From a virus, in IMG/VR virus record IMGVR_UViG_3300046777_000349, positions 1-31,866 of that record: DNA of 31,866 nucleotides. One strand, 5' to 3'. Shown one piece after another: positions 7,592-14,770 of the stretch. Made by a program: the position numbers and the translations under genes. Below the pieces are notes generated by a model. That model did not search any database. It saw only the letters and a program-made list of their open reading frames with translations, and was not told the origin of the DNA. The stretch's first letter is position 1, and each line of letters begins with the position of its first letter.

Positions 7592-9895
7592 TTAGACCGT
7601 GCTATTGATGAACATGATCGCAGGGGCGCGGAGGGCAAGCGAATCCGAACCACGAATCTGGCTAAATGCAACAGAGTTTGGCATGCCACTTGTCGTTGCG
7701 CTGTATACCCCTTGACCCTGGGTAAACTGCATTGTGGTGTTGTGAGACTGTCCAAAGAAGCCCACAAAGTTGCTTGCCACTTGCGTAACCAGCATCTGCG
7801 AAATGGAAGCGTTGTTGCCGCCAGTTGAGGTTCTGGAAAGCTGTGCAATATAAATTTCTTGCTCAGCAACCGTCAATGACCACGGAATAGTAAGAATCCG
7901 CATGCCAGAGAACAGCGACCAATGCGTACCCGTTGTGCCGTTGAACGTAAACGCGGTGCTGATGGAAGTGCTTGCGCTCAAAGACAACGTGCTGCCGTTT
8001 TGGGTGTAGAACGCCACCCAATAACTTAGCGTTAAAGTGCCGTTCGAGTTTGATGCGTTGGTATACGCAATCGGGATTCCAACCCGATCTTGGAAGTAAT
8101 ACGGGCAGTGTTCCGGCTCAAAATATAAAGTGCCTTGCCCCTGCTGACCAGCCACCATCTCAAGATCAGCATATGGAGGCCACCCATCATAGGTGTTGTT
8201 GGCAACAACTGAGGCAGTCATGGTGCTGCCGTTAAGCCCAAAACTCACGCCGTTGGAGTTGCTAAAGACTACCGTACCCGAGGTAATAGTAGAACCGCCT
8301 GCGGCAATATTTGGACCCGTTTGGTTAGTTACCCCGCCCCCTGCGCCAGCAGAGATGATGATGGTGTTGGAGTTCCCGCTCAGCGTAATGTTGTTGCCAC
8401 CCTGAAGATACAGCGGGGAAGTCGTTGTGAGAGTCGTGGCTGTGGTGCCAGCCGTGTTGGTCCCCTCAAGCTCCCACGCCATGAAGTTGGCGTCTACGTT
8501 ATTCAGAGAAAGCGCAACTCCGTTGGTATTTACCGACAACGTGCCCGTCAGATTTGTTAGCGCAAGCGTGGTGCCTGTACCCGCCCGACCCGAGGTCAGG
8601 TCGTTTACGTAAGTAGTGATGTACGCAGGCACCGCCATTGAGAGGCCGTTTGTGCCCTGTGTGGCGACGATGGCTGTACCCGCCGTGGTCGTGCTGGTAA
8701 AGCCAGTAGCTGCGTAGTCCGTCTTTACGGACGCGGTCATCTGATTGGTACTGAGCCCGAAGGTGACGCCGTTGCTGTTGGCAAACTGGATCGTCCCGGT
8801 ATTCTGGGTGTACGTACCAGAGCCTTGCAGCGCAGCACCACCGCCTCCGCCAGCAGCGTTGCCGCTCAAAGACAGCGCTACGCCGTTTGTACCGACGTTC
8901 AGCGTGCCTGTGATGTTTGTCAGGGCAAGTGTTGTGCCTGTACCCGCCCGACCGGAAGTGAGGTCGTTGACGAAGGTTGTGATGTACTGGGGCACCGCCA
9001 TCGAAAGGCCGTTCGTACCTTGCGTGGCAACAATCGCAGTCCCTGCGGTTGTGGTGCTTGTAAATCCTGTACCTGCGATAGCCCCGGAGGCTTGCGTCTG
9101 TGTTGTCTGGGCTGCAAACGTGGTAATGTAGGCTGGCACGGCCATAGAAAGGCCATTGGTGCCCAGCGCAGCAGTGATTGCTGTCCCCGCCGTCGTGGTC
9201 GAAGTGAACCCCGTGCCAGCCCGCCCAGAAGTCAAATCATTGACGAAGGTGGTGATGTAGGCCGGAACAGCCATGCTCAGGCCATTGGTGCCTTGCGTAG
9301 CTACAACCGCCGTACCTGCTGTCGTCGTGCTGGTAAATCCAGTCCCGGCAATAGCCCCAGAAGCCTGGGTTTGAACAGACTGCGTAGCCGTCGTCAGGAA
9401 AGCCGGAACAGCCATTGAAAGGCCGTTGGTCCCTTGGGTGGCAACGATAGCCGTCCCAGCCGTCGTGGTGCTTGTAAAGCCGGTCCCGGCGCGGCCTGAA
9501 GTCAGGTCATTGACAAAGGTCGTGATGAACGCGGGGATAGCCATCGACAGGCCATTTGTGCCCATCGTGGCCGTGATGTTCGTCCCGGCAGTTGTGGTGC
9601 TAGTGAATCCCGTACCGGCTATCGCACCTGACGCTTGAGTCTGTACCGTCTGCGCGACGGTATTGGCCCCGCTGATGATGATCGTCGCTGCACCCGCCGC
9701 AGTCGCCGCGCTCAGGGTGACGTTGTTGCCACCTTGAAGGACGATGTTCGTCCCTGTAAACGATGAAGCCCCTGCCGTGTTTCCAGATATCGTCTGGCCT
9801 TGAACGTGAGCAGAGTTCCAATCGCTAGGGCGAACGACAGAGGTCGCGGTTCCATCCGCAACCGTCTGCGTATAGGCGTGGTACAGCGCCGTCAT
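7592..9895 (-). CDS. Repeat-rich tail fibre / virion protein
   Basis: A 767-aa protein with an N-terminal segment (PSDWNSAHVQGQTISGNTAG) typical of phage fibre or collar proteins. About residues 90-430 then carry six copies of a repeat with core GFTSTTTAGTAIVATQGTNG, joined alternately by a QTQASGAIAG or an NDLTSGRAG linker. The C-terminal about 230 residues are non-repetitive (from TYDGWPPYADLEM) and look like a globular, perhaps receptor-binding or virion-anchoring, head. Composition is Thr/Ser/Gly/Ala-rich with no hydrophobic membrane segment. The start ATG overlaps the stop of the 140-aa gene by one base (TAATG). Function as fibre is inferred from composition, repeats and position. Confidence 0.75.
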   Translation of the reverse strand: MTALYHAYTQTVADGTATSVVRPSDWNSAHVQGQTISGNTAGASSFTGTNIVLQGGNNVTLSAATAAGAATIIISGANTVAQTVQTQASGAIAGTGFTSTTTAGTNITATMGTNGLSMAIPAFITTFVNDLTSGRAGTGFTSTTTAGTAIVATQGTNGLSMAVPAFLTTATQSVQTQASGAIAGTGFTSTTTAGTAVVATQGTNGLSMAVPAYITTFVNDLTSGRAGTGFTSTTTAGTAITAALGTNGLSMAVPAYITTFAAQTTQTQASGAIAGTGFTSTTTAGTAIVATQGTNGLSMAVPQYITTFVNDLTSGRAGTGTTLALTNITGTLNVGTNGVALSLSGNAAGGGGGAALQGSGTYTQNTGTIQFANSNGVTFGLSTNQMTASVKTDYAATGFTSTTTAGTAIVATQGTNGLSMAVPAYITTYVNDLTSGRAGTGTTLALTNLTGTLSVNTNGVALSLNNVDANFMAWELEGTNTAGTTATTLTTTSPLYLQGGNNITLSGNSNTIIISAGAGGGVTNQTGPNIAAGGSTITSGTVVFSNSNGVSFGLNGSTMTASVVANNTYDGWPPYADLEMVAGQQGQGTLYFEPEHCPYYFQDRVGIPIAYTNASNSNGTLTLSYWVAFYTQNGSTLSLSASTSISTAFTFNGTTGTHWSLFSGMRILTIPWSLTVAEQEIYIAQLSRTSTGGNNASISQMLVTQVASNFVGFFGQSHNTTMQFTQGQGVYSATTSGMPNSVAFSQIRGSDSLALRAPAIMFINSTV

Positions 9896-10317
9896 TACGC
9901 AATGCGGATCAGCGCATCAGAGGCCGTAGCAGCAGGCATCTGCACCGTGAATGTGCCGTTGGTCGAAGTCTTGTCAGACCCAAAGTCCAGCACCGCGATA
10001 GCCTTGTTACTCTTGCTGCTGTTGTAGATCAGCGCCCCACGGGCTGTGATCGTCGCAGACGTAAACGAGATGTCGTTGAAGTCCACAAACGCAGTCGTTC
10101 CCGACGTAGTGATCGCCGCTCCGGTCAAAGTACCACCGCCTGCGGCGTAGGTTCCACTAGCAGCTACCTCATTGGTTGTAGAGTACACAGTGGTCGTTGC
10201 GTCTAGCGTGGCAGCGCTGGTGTACAGCGCCAGCTTGATCACATCGGTATCAAGATCCTGAACACCCCCAAGAGCGTCGGCCTTGAACGAAGTAACCATA
10301 CATTGCGTGATAGGCAT
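9895..10317 (-). CDS. Conserved virion structural protein, 140 aa
   Basis: The product (MPITQCMVTSFKADAL at the N-terminus; ARGALIYNSSKSNKAIAVL and LDFGSDKTSTNGTFTVQMP later) belongs to a very common small beta-rich phage protein family found next to head-tail connector genes and annotated as a virion or tail structural protein. The family is recognised from pattern memory. A strong SD (GGAGG) lies 4 nt before the ATG. It sits between the adaptor-like gene and the repeat fibre, and its stop overlaps the fibre start. Confidence 0.8.
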   Translation of the reverse strand: MPITQCMVTSFKADALGGVQDLDTDVIKLALYTSAATLDATTTVYSTTNEVAASGTYAAGGGTLTGAAITTSGTTAFVDFNDISFTSATITARGALIYNSSKSNKAIAVLDFGSDKTSTNGTFTVQMPAATASDALIRIA

Positions 10318-10326
10318 GATGCCTCC

Positions 10327-10977
10327 TTACTTAACGGGGTAGCGAACCTGCCCACTACGGTAGGCGTCTTGTCTGTTCTTGGCATCGCCAAGATTCTTCA
10401 GCAGATCCATCGACTGCGCGTATTCCTTGTCCATCATCGCAACGACATCCTGCTCCTGCTTCATGAACCGGGCAGCCTCGACCATCACCGCATTGAACAG
10501 CACGGAGTCAAAGTTGTCACCCAGCCAAGACGTACCCGCCGTGACGATGCTCTGCGGGTAGTAGAAGTAGTGAAGCTCAGCGGTCAGCCCTGCACTGGGC
10601 GTGGGGCCCAGAATCAGCGTCAACTCAGTCAGGTTGCCCGAGTCGGGACCAAACAGCGCGTAGTACTTGGGCGTGCCCGTCGTGTTGGGATTCGGAAACG
10701 CCGAGCGGATGAAGTTGACATCCTTGTTCAGCAAGTACTCATAGTTGCCCAGAGCATCAATCACCGCAAGGCTAAAGACAGACAGGAAGTCTGTCGGCGC
10801 GGCGAGGTACTGATTCCCAGATGTCAGAGTGCCCGTGACGTTCTTGCGAAGCGCAGGAAGTTGAACCGAGTTGTAGATGCGCTGCTCGGCCAACTCCGTC
10901 ATCGTGGCGAAGTCAGCCGCTGAGAAAGTGTTCTCAGTGTAGTCCTCAACGGCAGTCTGCAACTCGGAGTAGTTCAC
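10327..10977 (-). CDS. Head-tail adaptor-like protein (SU10 adaptor type)
   Basis: This 216-aa protein starts with a helical region, YTENTFSAADFATMTELAEQ, followed by RIYNSVQLPALRKN, a pattern I know from phage adaptor proteins of the SU10/Kuravirus type in environmental phages. Adaptors form the ring below the portal that joins head and tail. The second half is helical with an acidic MKQEQDVVAMMDKEY block. The start is GTG, overlapping the stop of the 64-aa upstream gene (GTGA), with GAGGG about 9 nt upstream. The 231-aa protein at 11761-12456 could be a second ring component. Confidence 0.75.
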   Translation of the reverse strand: MNYSELQTAVEDYTENTFSAADFATMTELAEQRIYNSVQLPALRKNVTGTLTSGNQYLAAPTDFLSVFSLAVIDALGNYEYLLNKDVNFIRSAFPNPNTTGTPKYYALFGPDSGNLTELTLILGPTPSAGLTAELHYFYYPQSIVTAGTSWLGDNFDSVLFNAVMVEAARFMKQEQDVVAMMDKEYAQSMDLLKNLGDAKNRQDAYRSGQVRYPVK

Positions 10978-11168
10978 GCCATCGGCCCTCTAGCCATCGT
11001 GCCCTTGGTGGCAGCGCCGGTGCCACGGACCTTGATGCCGGAGGTCTTCACTCCAGGCGGCTTGCCCATAGCGATGTTGCCCACCACCATGCAGATCTCG
11101 TCACCCAGCGTCTCAATGGACTGCGGTTGCCCCGGCTTGGCCGGAGCCAGCTTTTTGACCTTCATCAT
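10974..11168 (-). CDS. Small 64-aa protein, unknown
   Basis: The frame starts ATGATG, with the first ATG overlapping the stop of the upstream 51-aa gene (ATGA), and ends in a GTGA overlap with the adaptor gene, so both ends are coupled. The product (ETLGDEICMVVGNIAMGKPPG in the middle) is basic at the N-terminus and ends in a Gly/Arg/Lys-rich tail. It has no recognisable domain. Phage connector regions often hold such small basic proteins. Confidence 0.65.
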   Translation of the reverse strand: MMKVKKLAPAKPGQPQSIETLGDEICMVVGNIAMGKPPGVKTSGIKVRGTGAATKGTMARGPMA

Positions 11169-11320
11169 GGTGCCACCTTTTGATTCATGACCTTAGCCAT
11201 GCCACGCCCGTACTTGAGCATGTCGGAATCAGTCTTGCCGCCCTTCTTATAGCCCTTGCCGTGCATCGCCTTCACGTGCTTCTGTACCTCTTCCTTGGCG
11301 ACCTTGCGCATCTTTTCCAT
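11165..11320 (-). CDS. Small basic 51-aa protein, unknown
   Basis: ATG at 11320 is preceded by a good SD (AAGGAGTTGAC) and opens 51 codons (N-terminus MEKMRKVAKEEVQKHVKAMH, C-terminus MNQKVAP). The TGA overlaps the following ATG by four bases. The protein is strongly basic, with a His/Lys/Gly-rich centre (MHGKGYKKGGK) similar in style to the 111-aa protein at 13004-13339. Function unknown; it may bind DNA or the capsid. Confidence 0.7.
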   Translation of the reverse strand: MEKMRKVAKEEVQKHVKAMHGKGYKKGGKTDSDMLKYGRGMAKVMNQKVAP

Positions 11321-11329
11321 GTCAACTCC

Positions 11330-11722
11330 TTAGGTCGTGACAATTTGAACTGTACCAACATATCCCTGCGCCACCAAGGTGTTCGGTGTCAGCGGGGCAT
11401 CAAAACCTCTTGAGCCGCCCACGGGGTTCCAACCCCACTGGATCACGCGGCTACCTTCACCAAACGAGCCCGTTGCTGTCAGGCCCGATGAGTACCAAGT
11501 GTTCGTATCTGGACGCGGATCTCTGATTGCCTGTGGGTCGGAAACTGGGTACATCCCAAGCTGCAACTGCGGCTGATCTGGGGTCCAACATTGAGGACAC
11601 GCTTTGATGGCCGTCTGCTTGGTCTTGACCGTCAGGTTCTTGAGCTTCTTCAGGGTAAAACGAAAACCGCATAGGTCGCAGAACCCAAATGCTTTTGCGC
11701 CGTTTGCAAAGCGGTTTGACAT
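11330..11722 (-). CDS. Zinc-ribbon virion-region protein, 130 aa
   Basis: Two CxxC pairs (C15/C18 in FGFCDLCGFRF and C42/C45 in KACPQCWTPDQPQ) make a zinc ribbon at the N-terminus. The rest is Gly/Pro/aromatic-rich and predicted beta (GSRVIQWGWNPVGGS). I recall similar short proteins, with the ribbon followed by a DPRPDT-type segment, in connector regions of environmental phages, usually unnamed. No enzyme motif is visible. The SD before the ATG at 11722 is weak, and the leader contains an 8-bp inverted repeat (11732-11754). A structural role in the neck is the best guess. Confidence 0.7.
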   Translation of the reverse strand: MSNRFANGAKAFGFCDLCGFRFTLKKLKNLTVKTKQTAIKACPQCWTPDQPQLQLGMYPVSDPQAIRDPRPDTNTWYSSGLTATGSFGEGSRVIQWGWNPVGGSRGFDAPLTPNTLVAQGYVGTVQIVTT

Positions 11723-11731
11723 AGTTTAGGG

Positions 11732-11754
11732 AGTTTATCCTGCGACGATAAACT
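11732..11754 (-). repeat. Inverted repeat in leader of zinc-ribbon gene
   Basis: AGTTTATC and GATAAACT form a perfect 8-bp stem around a 7-nt loop, just upstream of the ATG at 11722, in one of the few true gaps of the connector region. There is no T-tract, so it is not a typical terminator. An RNA hairpin limiting translation or a protein-binding site are possible. Confidence 0.5.
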
Positions 11755-11760
11755 GGCTAA

Positions 11761-12456
11761 TTAACTGATAAACATCTCACGTGGGACGAACCGCACTGCG
11801 GCCTTCTCACGGTCTTCAGTCGAAGCCAACTCCCAATCTTGGTCGTACTGCGCCTTTAGTATCTGCATACGCTCTAGCCCACCAGGGATCTTCATGGACA
11901 GGTAGTACGCAAGCCCAGAAACCAACGCATTGAGGAAACGGAAGGGGATGTCTTGCGTGTACGTACCACCCGTACCAGCGTCTTGGATACGGCGCAAGCG
12001 CCAGTAAACGAACGTGTAGGTCTGCGAATTGTCAGGCACCGGCCAAACAGTGATGGTCGGGGCGGGCTGCTGGCGGTTGATCCACACCTGAATCGGCCTT
12101 GCTTGCTGCAGCTTGTTCGGGATGGACGCGTAGGTAGATACCGAGATGCGCGTGATGGTCAGGTCAGCCTGCGTAGATGCAGAGCCCGCGCCCGTGCGGA
12201 TCACATGCTCAATCAGATCTACCGTGTCGGCGGGCAGTGTATAGGTGGCTGTGCCGGGAGTCAGGACTTGGGAACCCTGCTCGATGGTCCACATATTGAT
12301 GCCACGGTTCGACCAGTCTGCGAATAGCAGGTTCAAAGACCGACGGGCGGTCTTCAGGTCGTAGCCCGTGCGCAACTCAGCACCACAACGCTCAAAGGCT
12401 TCTTCAACAGCCTCGTTGAGGTCGAGATTGAATGTGGTGGTGCCGGATGTGGTCAT
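11761..12456 (-). CDS. Virion neck/connector candidate, 231 aa
   Basis: The first about 60 residues are helical (LNEAVEEAFERCGAELRTGY, then ARRSLNLLFADWSNRGINMW). A beta-rich middle begins PGTATYTLPADTVDLIEHV and runs through TITVWPVPDNSQTYTFVYWR, followed by a helical C-terminus. A short helical start with LNLLFADWSNRG and a following beta domain is characteristic of a common phage family lying between capsid and tail genes, annotated variously as head completion, tail accessory or tail tubular protein. The exact position in the neck cannot be decided from sequence alone. The start ATG at 12456 lies 4 nt after the upstream stop. Confidence 0.65.
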   Translation of the reverse strand: MTTSGTTTFNLDLNEAVEEAFERCGAELRTGYDLKTARRSLNLLFADWSNRGINMWTIEQGSQVLTPGTATYTLPADTVDLIEHVIRTGAGSASTQADLTITRISVSTYASIPNKLQQARPIQVWINRQQPAPTITVWPVPDNSQTYTFVYWRLRRIQDAGTGGTYTQDIPFRFLNALVSGLAYYLSMKIPGGLERMQILKAQYDQDWELASTEDREKAAVRFVPREMFIS

Positions 12457-12459
12457 GGT

Positions 12460-12693
12460 TTATCTGAACCTAGCGGTCTTTGCAGCAACCTTGGGAGGCT
12501 GCTTGACAAACTGTTTGCCAGCGGCCTTACCTGCGCGTTTGGCTTTGGTTGTGGCAGCGTACTCTGAAGGTGTAAGAGACTCGATAGCTGCCTTGGGGAG
12601 GTAGCGTTCGCCGGTCTTGCTAGAAGGCTTTCCACTTTTGGTCGTCCACTTCTGCGCGGTCCAGTCCTTCAGACTTTGCTGCGGGGCCTTCAT
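12460..12693 (-). CDS. Small basic conserved phage protein, 77 aa
   Basis: The start is taken at the ATG at 12693, just after the TGA of the 99-aa gene, not the further upstream start that would overlap it by 44 bases. The product reads MKAPQQSLKDWTAQKWTTK, then TGERYLPKAAIESLTPSEYA and a Lys/Ala-rich tail. This pattern (WTxxxWxTKSGKPS, TGERYLP, EYAxTT) recurs in small proteins of cyanophages and other environmental phages. Function is unknown; strong basic charge suggests nucleic-acid or capsid binding. Confidence 0.75.
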   Translation of the reverse strand: MKAPQQSLKDWTAQKWTTKSGKPSSKTGERYLPKAAIESLTPSEYAATTKAKRAGKAAGKQFVKQPPKVAAKTARFR

Positions 12694-12694
12694 G

Positions 12695-12994
12695 TCAGTC
12701 CTTGTACCCGCCGCCCTTGGCCTTGTACTGCTTGGCAAGAAGCTGCGCTTTGCGGGCGCTCCACTGGCCTGCAGCGGTGCCTTGCACCGCCCTGGACTTG
12801 ATGGATTCGAAAAGACTCTTCCGCATCCCAGGCTTGGTGTAGTTGCCAGCCTCGTTCACGCGAGTTTCGCCCCCGGCAGCATACTCGGTGAAGTCCGTGT
12901 TGTCACGGCGTGCGTGGCGTTTGCCATCCTGAAGAAAGTCCGTGTTGTCACGGCGCTTCTTTCGAATGCACCCCATGCCACGCGAGGCCATCAT
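12695..12994 (-). CDS. Small basic conserved phage protein, 99 aa
   Basis: The ATGATG at 12994 has a clear SD (AAGGAG) 6 nt upstream. The N-terminal half repeats an RRDNTDF motif (residues about 14-20 and 29-35). The C-terminal half (GTAAGQWSARKAQLLAKQYK, then GGGYKD) is a conserved small-phage-protein signature seen next to the TGERYLP-type gene, which follows here too. It is highly basic. Role unknown; the two genes probably act together. Confidence 0.75.
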   Translation of the reverse strand: MMASRGMGCIRKKRRDNTDFLQDGKRHARRDNTDFTEYAAGGETRVNEAGNYTKPGMRKSLFESIKSRAVQGTAAGQWSARKAQLLAKQYKAKGGGYKD

Positions 12995-13003
12995 ACGAAC
13001 TCC

Positions 13004-13339
13004 TTAGCAGGCTTTGCCGCCCATCGCCATCTTGATCATCTTGCCCTTGGTATGACCCTTGGAGACGCAACCGTCAGCGCGTGTTACGCCACCCTTGGCG
13101 TAGCCCTTGCCCTTGGCTTCTTTCCTCTCGTGCTCCATCATTTCCTTAGGAGCCTTCTTGGCCTTCATGAAGGCCAGTTCCTTACCAATCATTTGCTTCG
13201 ACTCTTTCATGATGCCTCCTTCGGCATGGGCCTTTGGCCCGACAAACTTCTCGGCAACGCTACGGGGGATGCCTGTGCCCTTGGGATCTTTCAGTGCGGC
13301 GTACATCAGACGCCGCTGTGCCTCAGACTGGACTGGCAC
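13004..13339 (-). CDS. Small basic protein with SEAQRRLMYAA motif, 111 aa
   Basis: The start is a GTG at 13339 with GGAG 5 nt upstream, overlapping the end of the upstream membrane-protein gene by 17 bases. The N-terminus (SEAQRRLMYAALKDPKGTG, then IPRSVAEKFVG) matches a widespread small phage/bacterial motif that I associate with DUF3008-like proteins. The rest is Lys/Gly/Met-rich and ends KMAMGGKAC. It is strongly basic with no membrane segment. Function unknown. Confidence 0.7.
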   Translation of the reverse strand: MPVQSEAQRRLMYAALKDPKGTGIPRSVAEKFVGPKAHAEGGIMKESKQMIGKELAFMKAKKAPKEMMEHERKEAKGKGYAKGGVTRADGCVSKGHTKGKMIKMAMGGKAC

Positions 13340-13574
13340 TTTGCTTGCTCCGCAGAGTATCTAGCTTGGCTTCGATCCTGTCAAAGCGTTCAAGCAACTC
13401 TTTCATGTCTGCCCGAAACTCAGACCTCGTGATGTGATCACGGGCAATTTCTTCTCTTGTCCGGTTGAGCAAAATAGACAATCTATCAAGCTCCTTGAAC
13501 TTGGAGGACATAAAGAAAGCCACCGCACCAAGCAGGACAGTCAAGACGAGGTTCCACAATACCGTAGCTTCCAT
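13323..13574 (-). CDS. Small membrane-anchored coiled-coil protein, 83 aa
   Basis: One N-terminal hydrophobic segment (LWNLVLTVLLGAVAFFM, residues about 6-22) is followed by about 50 residues of charged heptad-like helix (EFRADMKELLERFDRIEAKL). It looks like a single-pass protein with a coiled coil. Such proteins in phages can be holin-like, spanin-like or injection-related. It lies far from the lysozyme, so a lysis role is only one option. Confidence 0.65.
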   Translation of the reverse strand: MEATVLWNLVLTVLLGAVAFFMSSKFKELDRLSILLNRTREEIARDHITRSEFRADMKELLERFDRIEAKLDTLRSKQSASPV

Positions 13575-13581
13575 AAACCAC

Positions 13582-13836
13582 TCAACAATTCCATGCCCTC
13601 AGGCTTTTGTTGATACGTGAATTGGGGTCTTTCGCTGTCTTCTCACTCGTGAGCTTATTCTTCATCCCTTTCATCCGGGCACAGAATGAGTCACGGCGAG
13701 GACCACCCTCGGGTTGAGGGGCCTTTAGCCCAGGCTTGCCCGGGTTAGCGCGGTTGTAGGAAGCCCGCCCTTTGGCGTTGAGGCCACCGGCCTCAGACTT
13801 CCCTTCCTTGCGCTGCCAAGCCGGGGACTTAGCCAT
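13582..13836 (-). CDS. Conserved small phage protein (DUF6321-like), 84 aa
   Basis: The start is placed at ATG 13836 (MAKSPAWQRKEGKSEAGGLN), which overlaps the stop of the 93-aa gene by 8 bases; a longer frame begins 39 nt upstream but lacks conservation. The pattern AWQRKEGK, GGLNAKGRASYNR, GGPRRDSFCARMKGMK and SRINKSLRAWNC fits a family I recall as DUF6321, present in many phages and some bacteria. It is basic and of unknown function. Its conserved PRR-SFCARM block suggests a specific structural or DNA-related role. Confidence 0.75.
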   Translation of the reverse strand: MAKSPAWQRKEGKSEAGGLNAKGRASYNRANPGKPGLKAPQPEGGPRRDSFCARMKGMKNKLTSEKTAKDPNSRINKSLRAWNC

Positions 13837-14110
13837 AGTACGCCACCGCAGTGGTGCTGGCACCGCACACCACACTCAGTCCGTTCTGAGCCAGGATGCC
13901 CTGCCCAGGGATCAGGATGTGGATAGCGCCAATAGCAGCGGGGGCCGTAAACGAAAACAGCGTCACTCCGCCGCTTCCGTCCGTCACAGACACTGTGCCG
14001 CTGGTGGTGTAGCTGATCGTCAAGCCCTTGAGGCGAGACCGAAAGCCGGTGGCCGCAGTCGTGGCACCCGCCGCACATGCCGCTGACTTGACGTCAGTTT
14101 GCATCGTCAT
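13829..14110 (-). CDS. Small virion-type protein, 93 aa
   Basis: ATG at 14110 has an SD (AAGGAGTGCGTT) that follows directly on a TTCG terminator-like hairpin at 14130-14145. The product is Ala/Gly/Thr/Ser-rich and predicted all-beta (LKGLTISYTTSGTVSVTDGS, then LIPGQGILAQNG), typical of small decoration or tail proteins. I recall similar 90-100-aa proteins in capsid-to-neck regions of environmental phages. Function inferred from composition and position only. Confidence 0.65.
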   Translation of the reverse strand: MTMQTDVKSAACAAGATTAATGFRSRLKGLTISYTTSGTVSVTDGSGGVTLFSFTAPAAIGAIHILIPGQGILAQNGLSVVCGASTTAVAYYG

Positions 14111-14122
14111 AACGCACTCCTT

Positions 14123-14145
14123 ATAAGAAGGGGGCCGAAGCCCCC
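14123..14145 (-). terminator. TTCG hairpin fused to SD of next gene
   Basis: On the minus strand GGGGGC and GCCCCC pair around a TTCG tetraloop, followed by TTCTTAT and at once by the AAGGAG SD of the 93-aa gene. The hairpin begins 4 nt after the stop of the 168-aa gene. Hairpin and T-rich tail resemble a weak intrinsic terminator placed so that read-through delivers an SD. The same layout recurs on the plus strand at 29434-29457. Confidence 0.65.
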
Positions 14146-14149
14146 GTCA

Positions 14150-14656
14150 TCAGTTCTGGAACGCGGTAGGCACTTGTGCGCCGTTGTCAGCACGTTGCTG
14201 ATACACAACGGTGATTGCGATCTGCCCAGAGGTCGGGTTGCCCGTCGTGGCCGTGAACGTCGCTTGCACAGGCACATCAACCGTGCCGATGTTGTCAAGC
14301 GCTGCAACCTTGCTGGAGATCGCCGTATCCACGGTAGCCTGAGCCACACGAGCCACAGCCGTGCCCGTGTTGAACGAAGCAGCGTAGGCCGCAGCAGATG
14401 CAGCCGTACCGATCTGCACGCCCACTTGGGACACAGAATTGCCAGCAATGGTCACCAGCACTTCAGGGATGAAGTTCAGGATCTTGGAGCCAGCAGGCAG
14501 CGTAAACAGCGTCTGAGCCACTGGAGCAGAGGTCAGAGCAACGCCAGAGACATTGACGTAGGCCGTGCGGGACAGCGTGACAAGACCGGTGTTTTCAGCA
14601 GCGCCGTAGCGTTGGGTGCCCGAGCGTACTGGGCCGGAGAGGGTAGAGAAACCCAT
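14150..14656 (-). CDS. Virion structural protein, 168 aa
   Basis: The product opens MGFSTLSGPVRSGTQRYG and is Ala/Thr/Val-rich and beta-predicted throughout (TLFTLPAGSKILNFIPEVLV, then VPVQATFTATTGNPTSGQIA). It belongs by pattern to structural proteins located just downstream of the capsid gene in pelagic and freshwater phages. A candidate promoter lies upstream at 14742-14770, restarting transcription after the homing endonuclease. A head decoration or fibre role is likely but not provable here. Confidence 0.7.
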   Translation of the reverse strand: MGFSTLSGPVRSGTQRYGAAENTGLVTLSRTAYVNVSGVALTSAPVAQTLFTLPAGSKILNFIPEVLVTIAGNSVSQVGVQIGTAASAAAYAASFNTGTAVARVAQATVDTAISSKVAALDNIGTVDVPVQATFTATTGNPTSGQIAITVVYQQRADNGAQVPTAFQN

Positions 14657-14741
14657 GATATTTCCTCAATCTGCGCCCGTCGTCTCTGAGGAGAAGTCTG
14701 CCGAGTCAGTCGGCGGGCTGTGGTGAAGCTCGGTTTGTAAG

Positions 14742-14770
14742 AGGGTAGCACAGGGGCGGGGCGGGGTCAA
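14742..14770 (-). promoter_or_regulatory. Candidate sigma70-type promoter (leftward)
   Basis: On the minus strand TTGACC (14770-14765) and TACCCT (14747-14742) are separated by exactly 17 bases. The -35 box overlaps the stop codon of the homing endonuclease gene. It would drive the 168-aa structural gene and the neck and tail genes beyond it, after the terminators that follow the capsid gene. The -10 box is weak (3 of 6). Confidence 0.45.

Noticed and set aside
12617-13432. A 271-codon hydrophobic-looking plus-strand frame opposite the small basic genes
   Set aside because: Leu/Ala/His-rich antisense of Lys/Ala-rich genes; no SD and no rightward neighbours.
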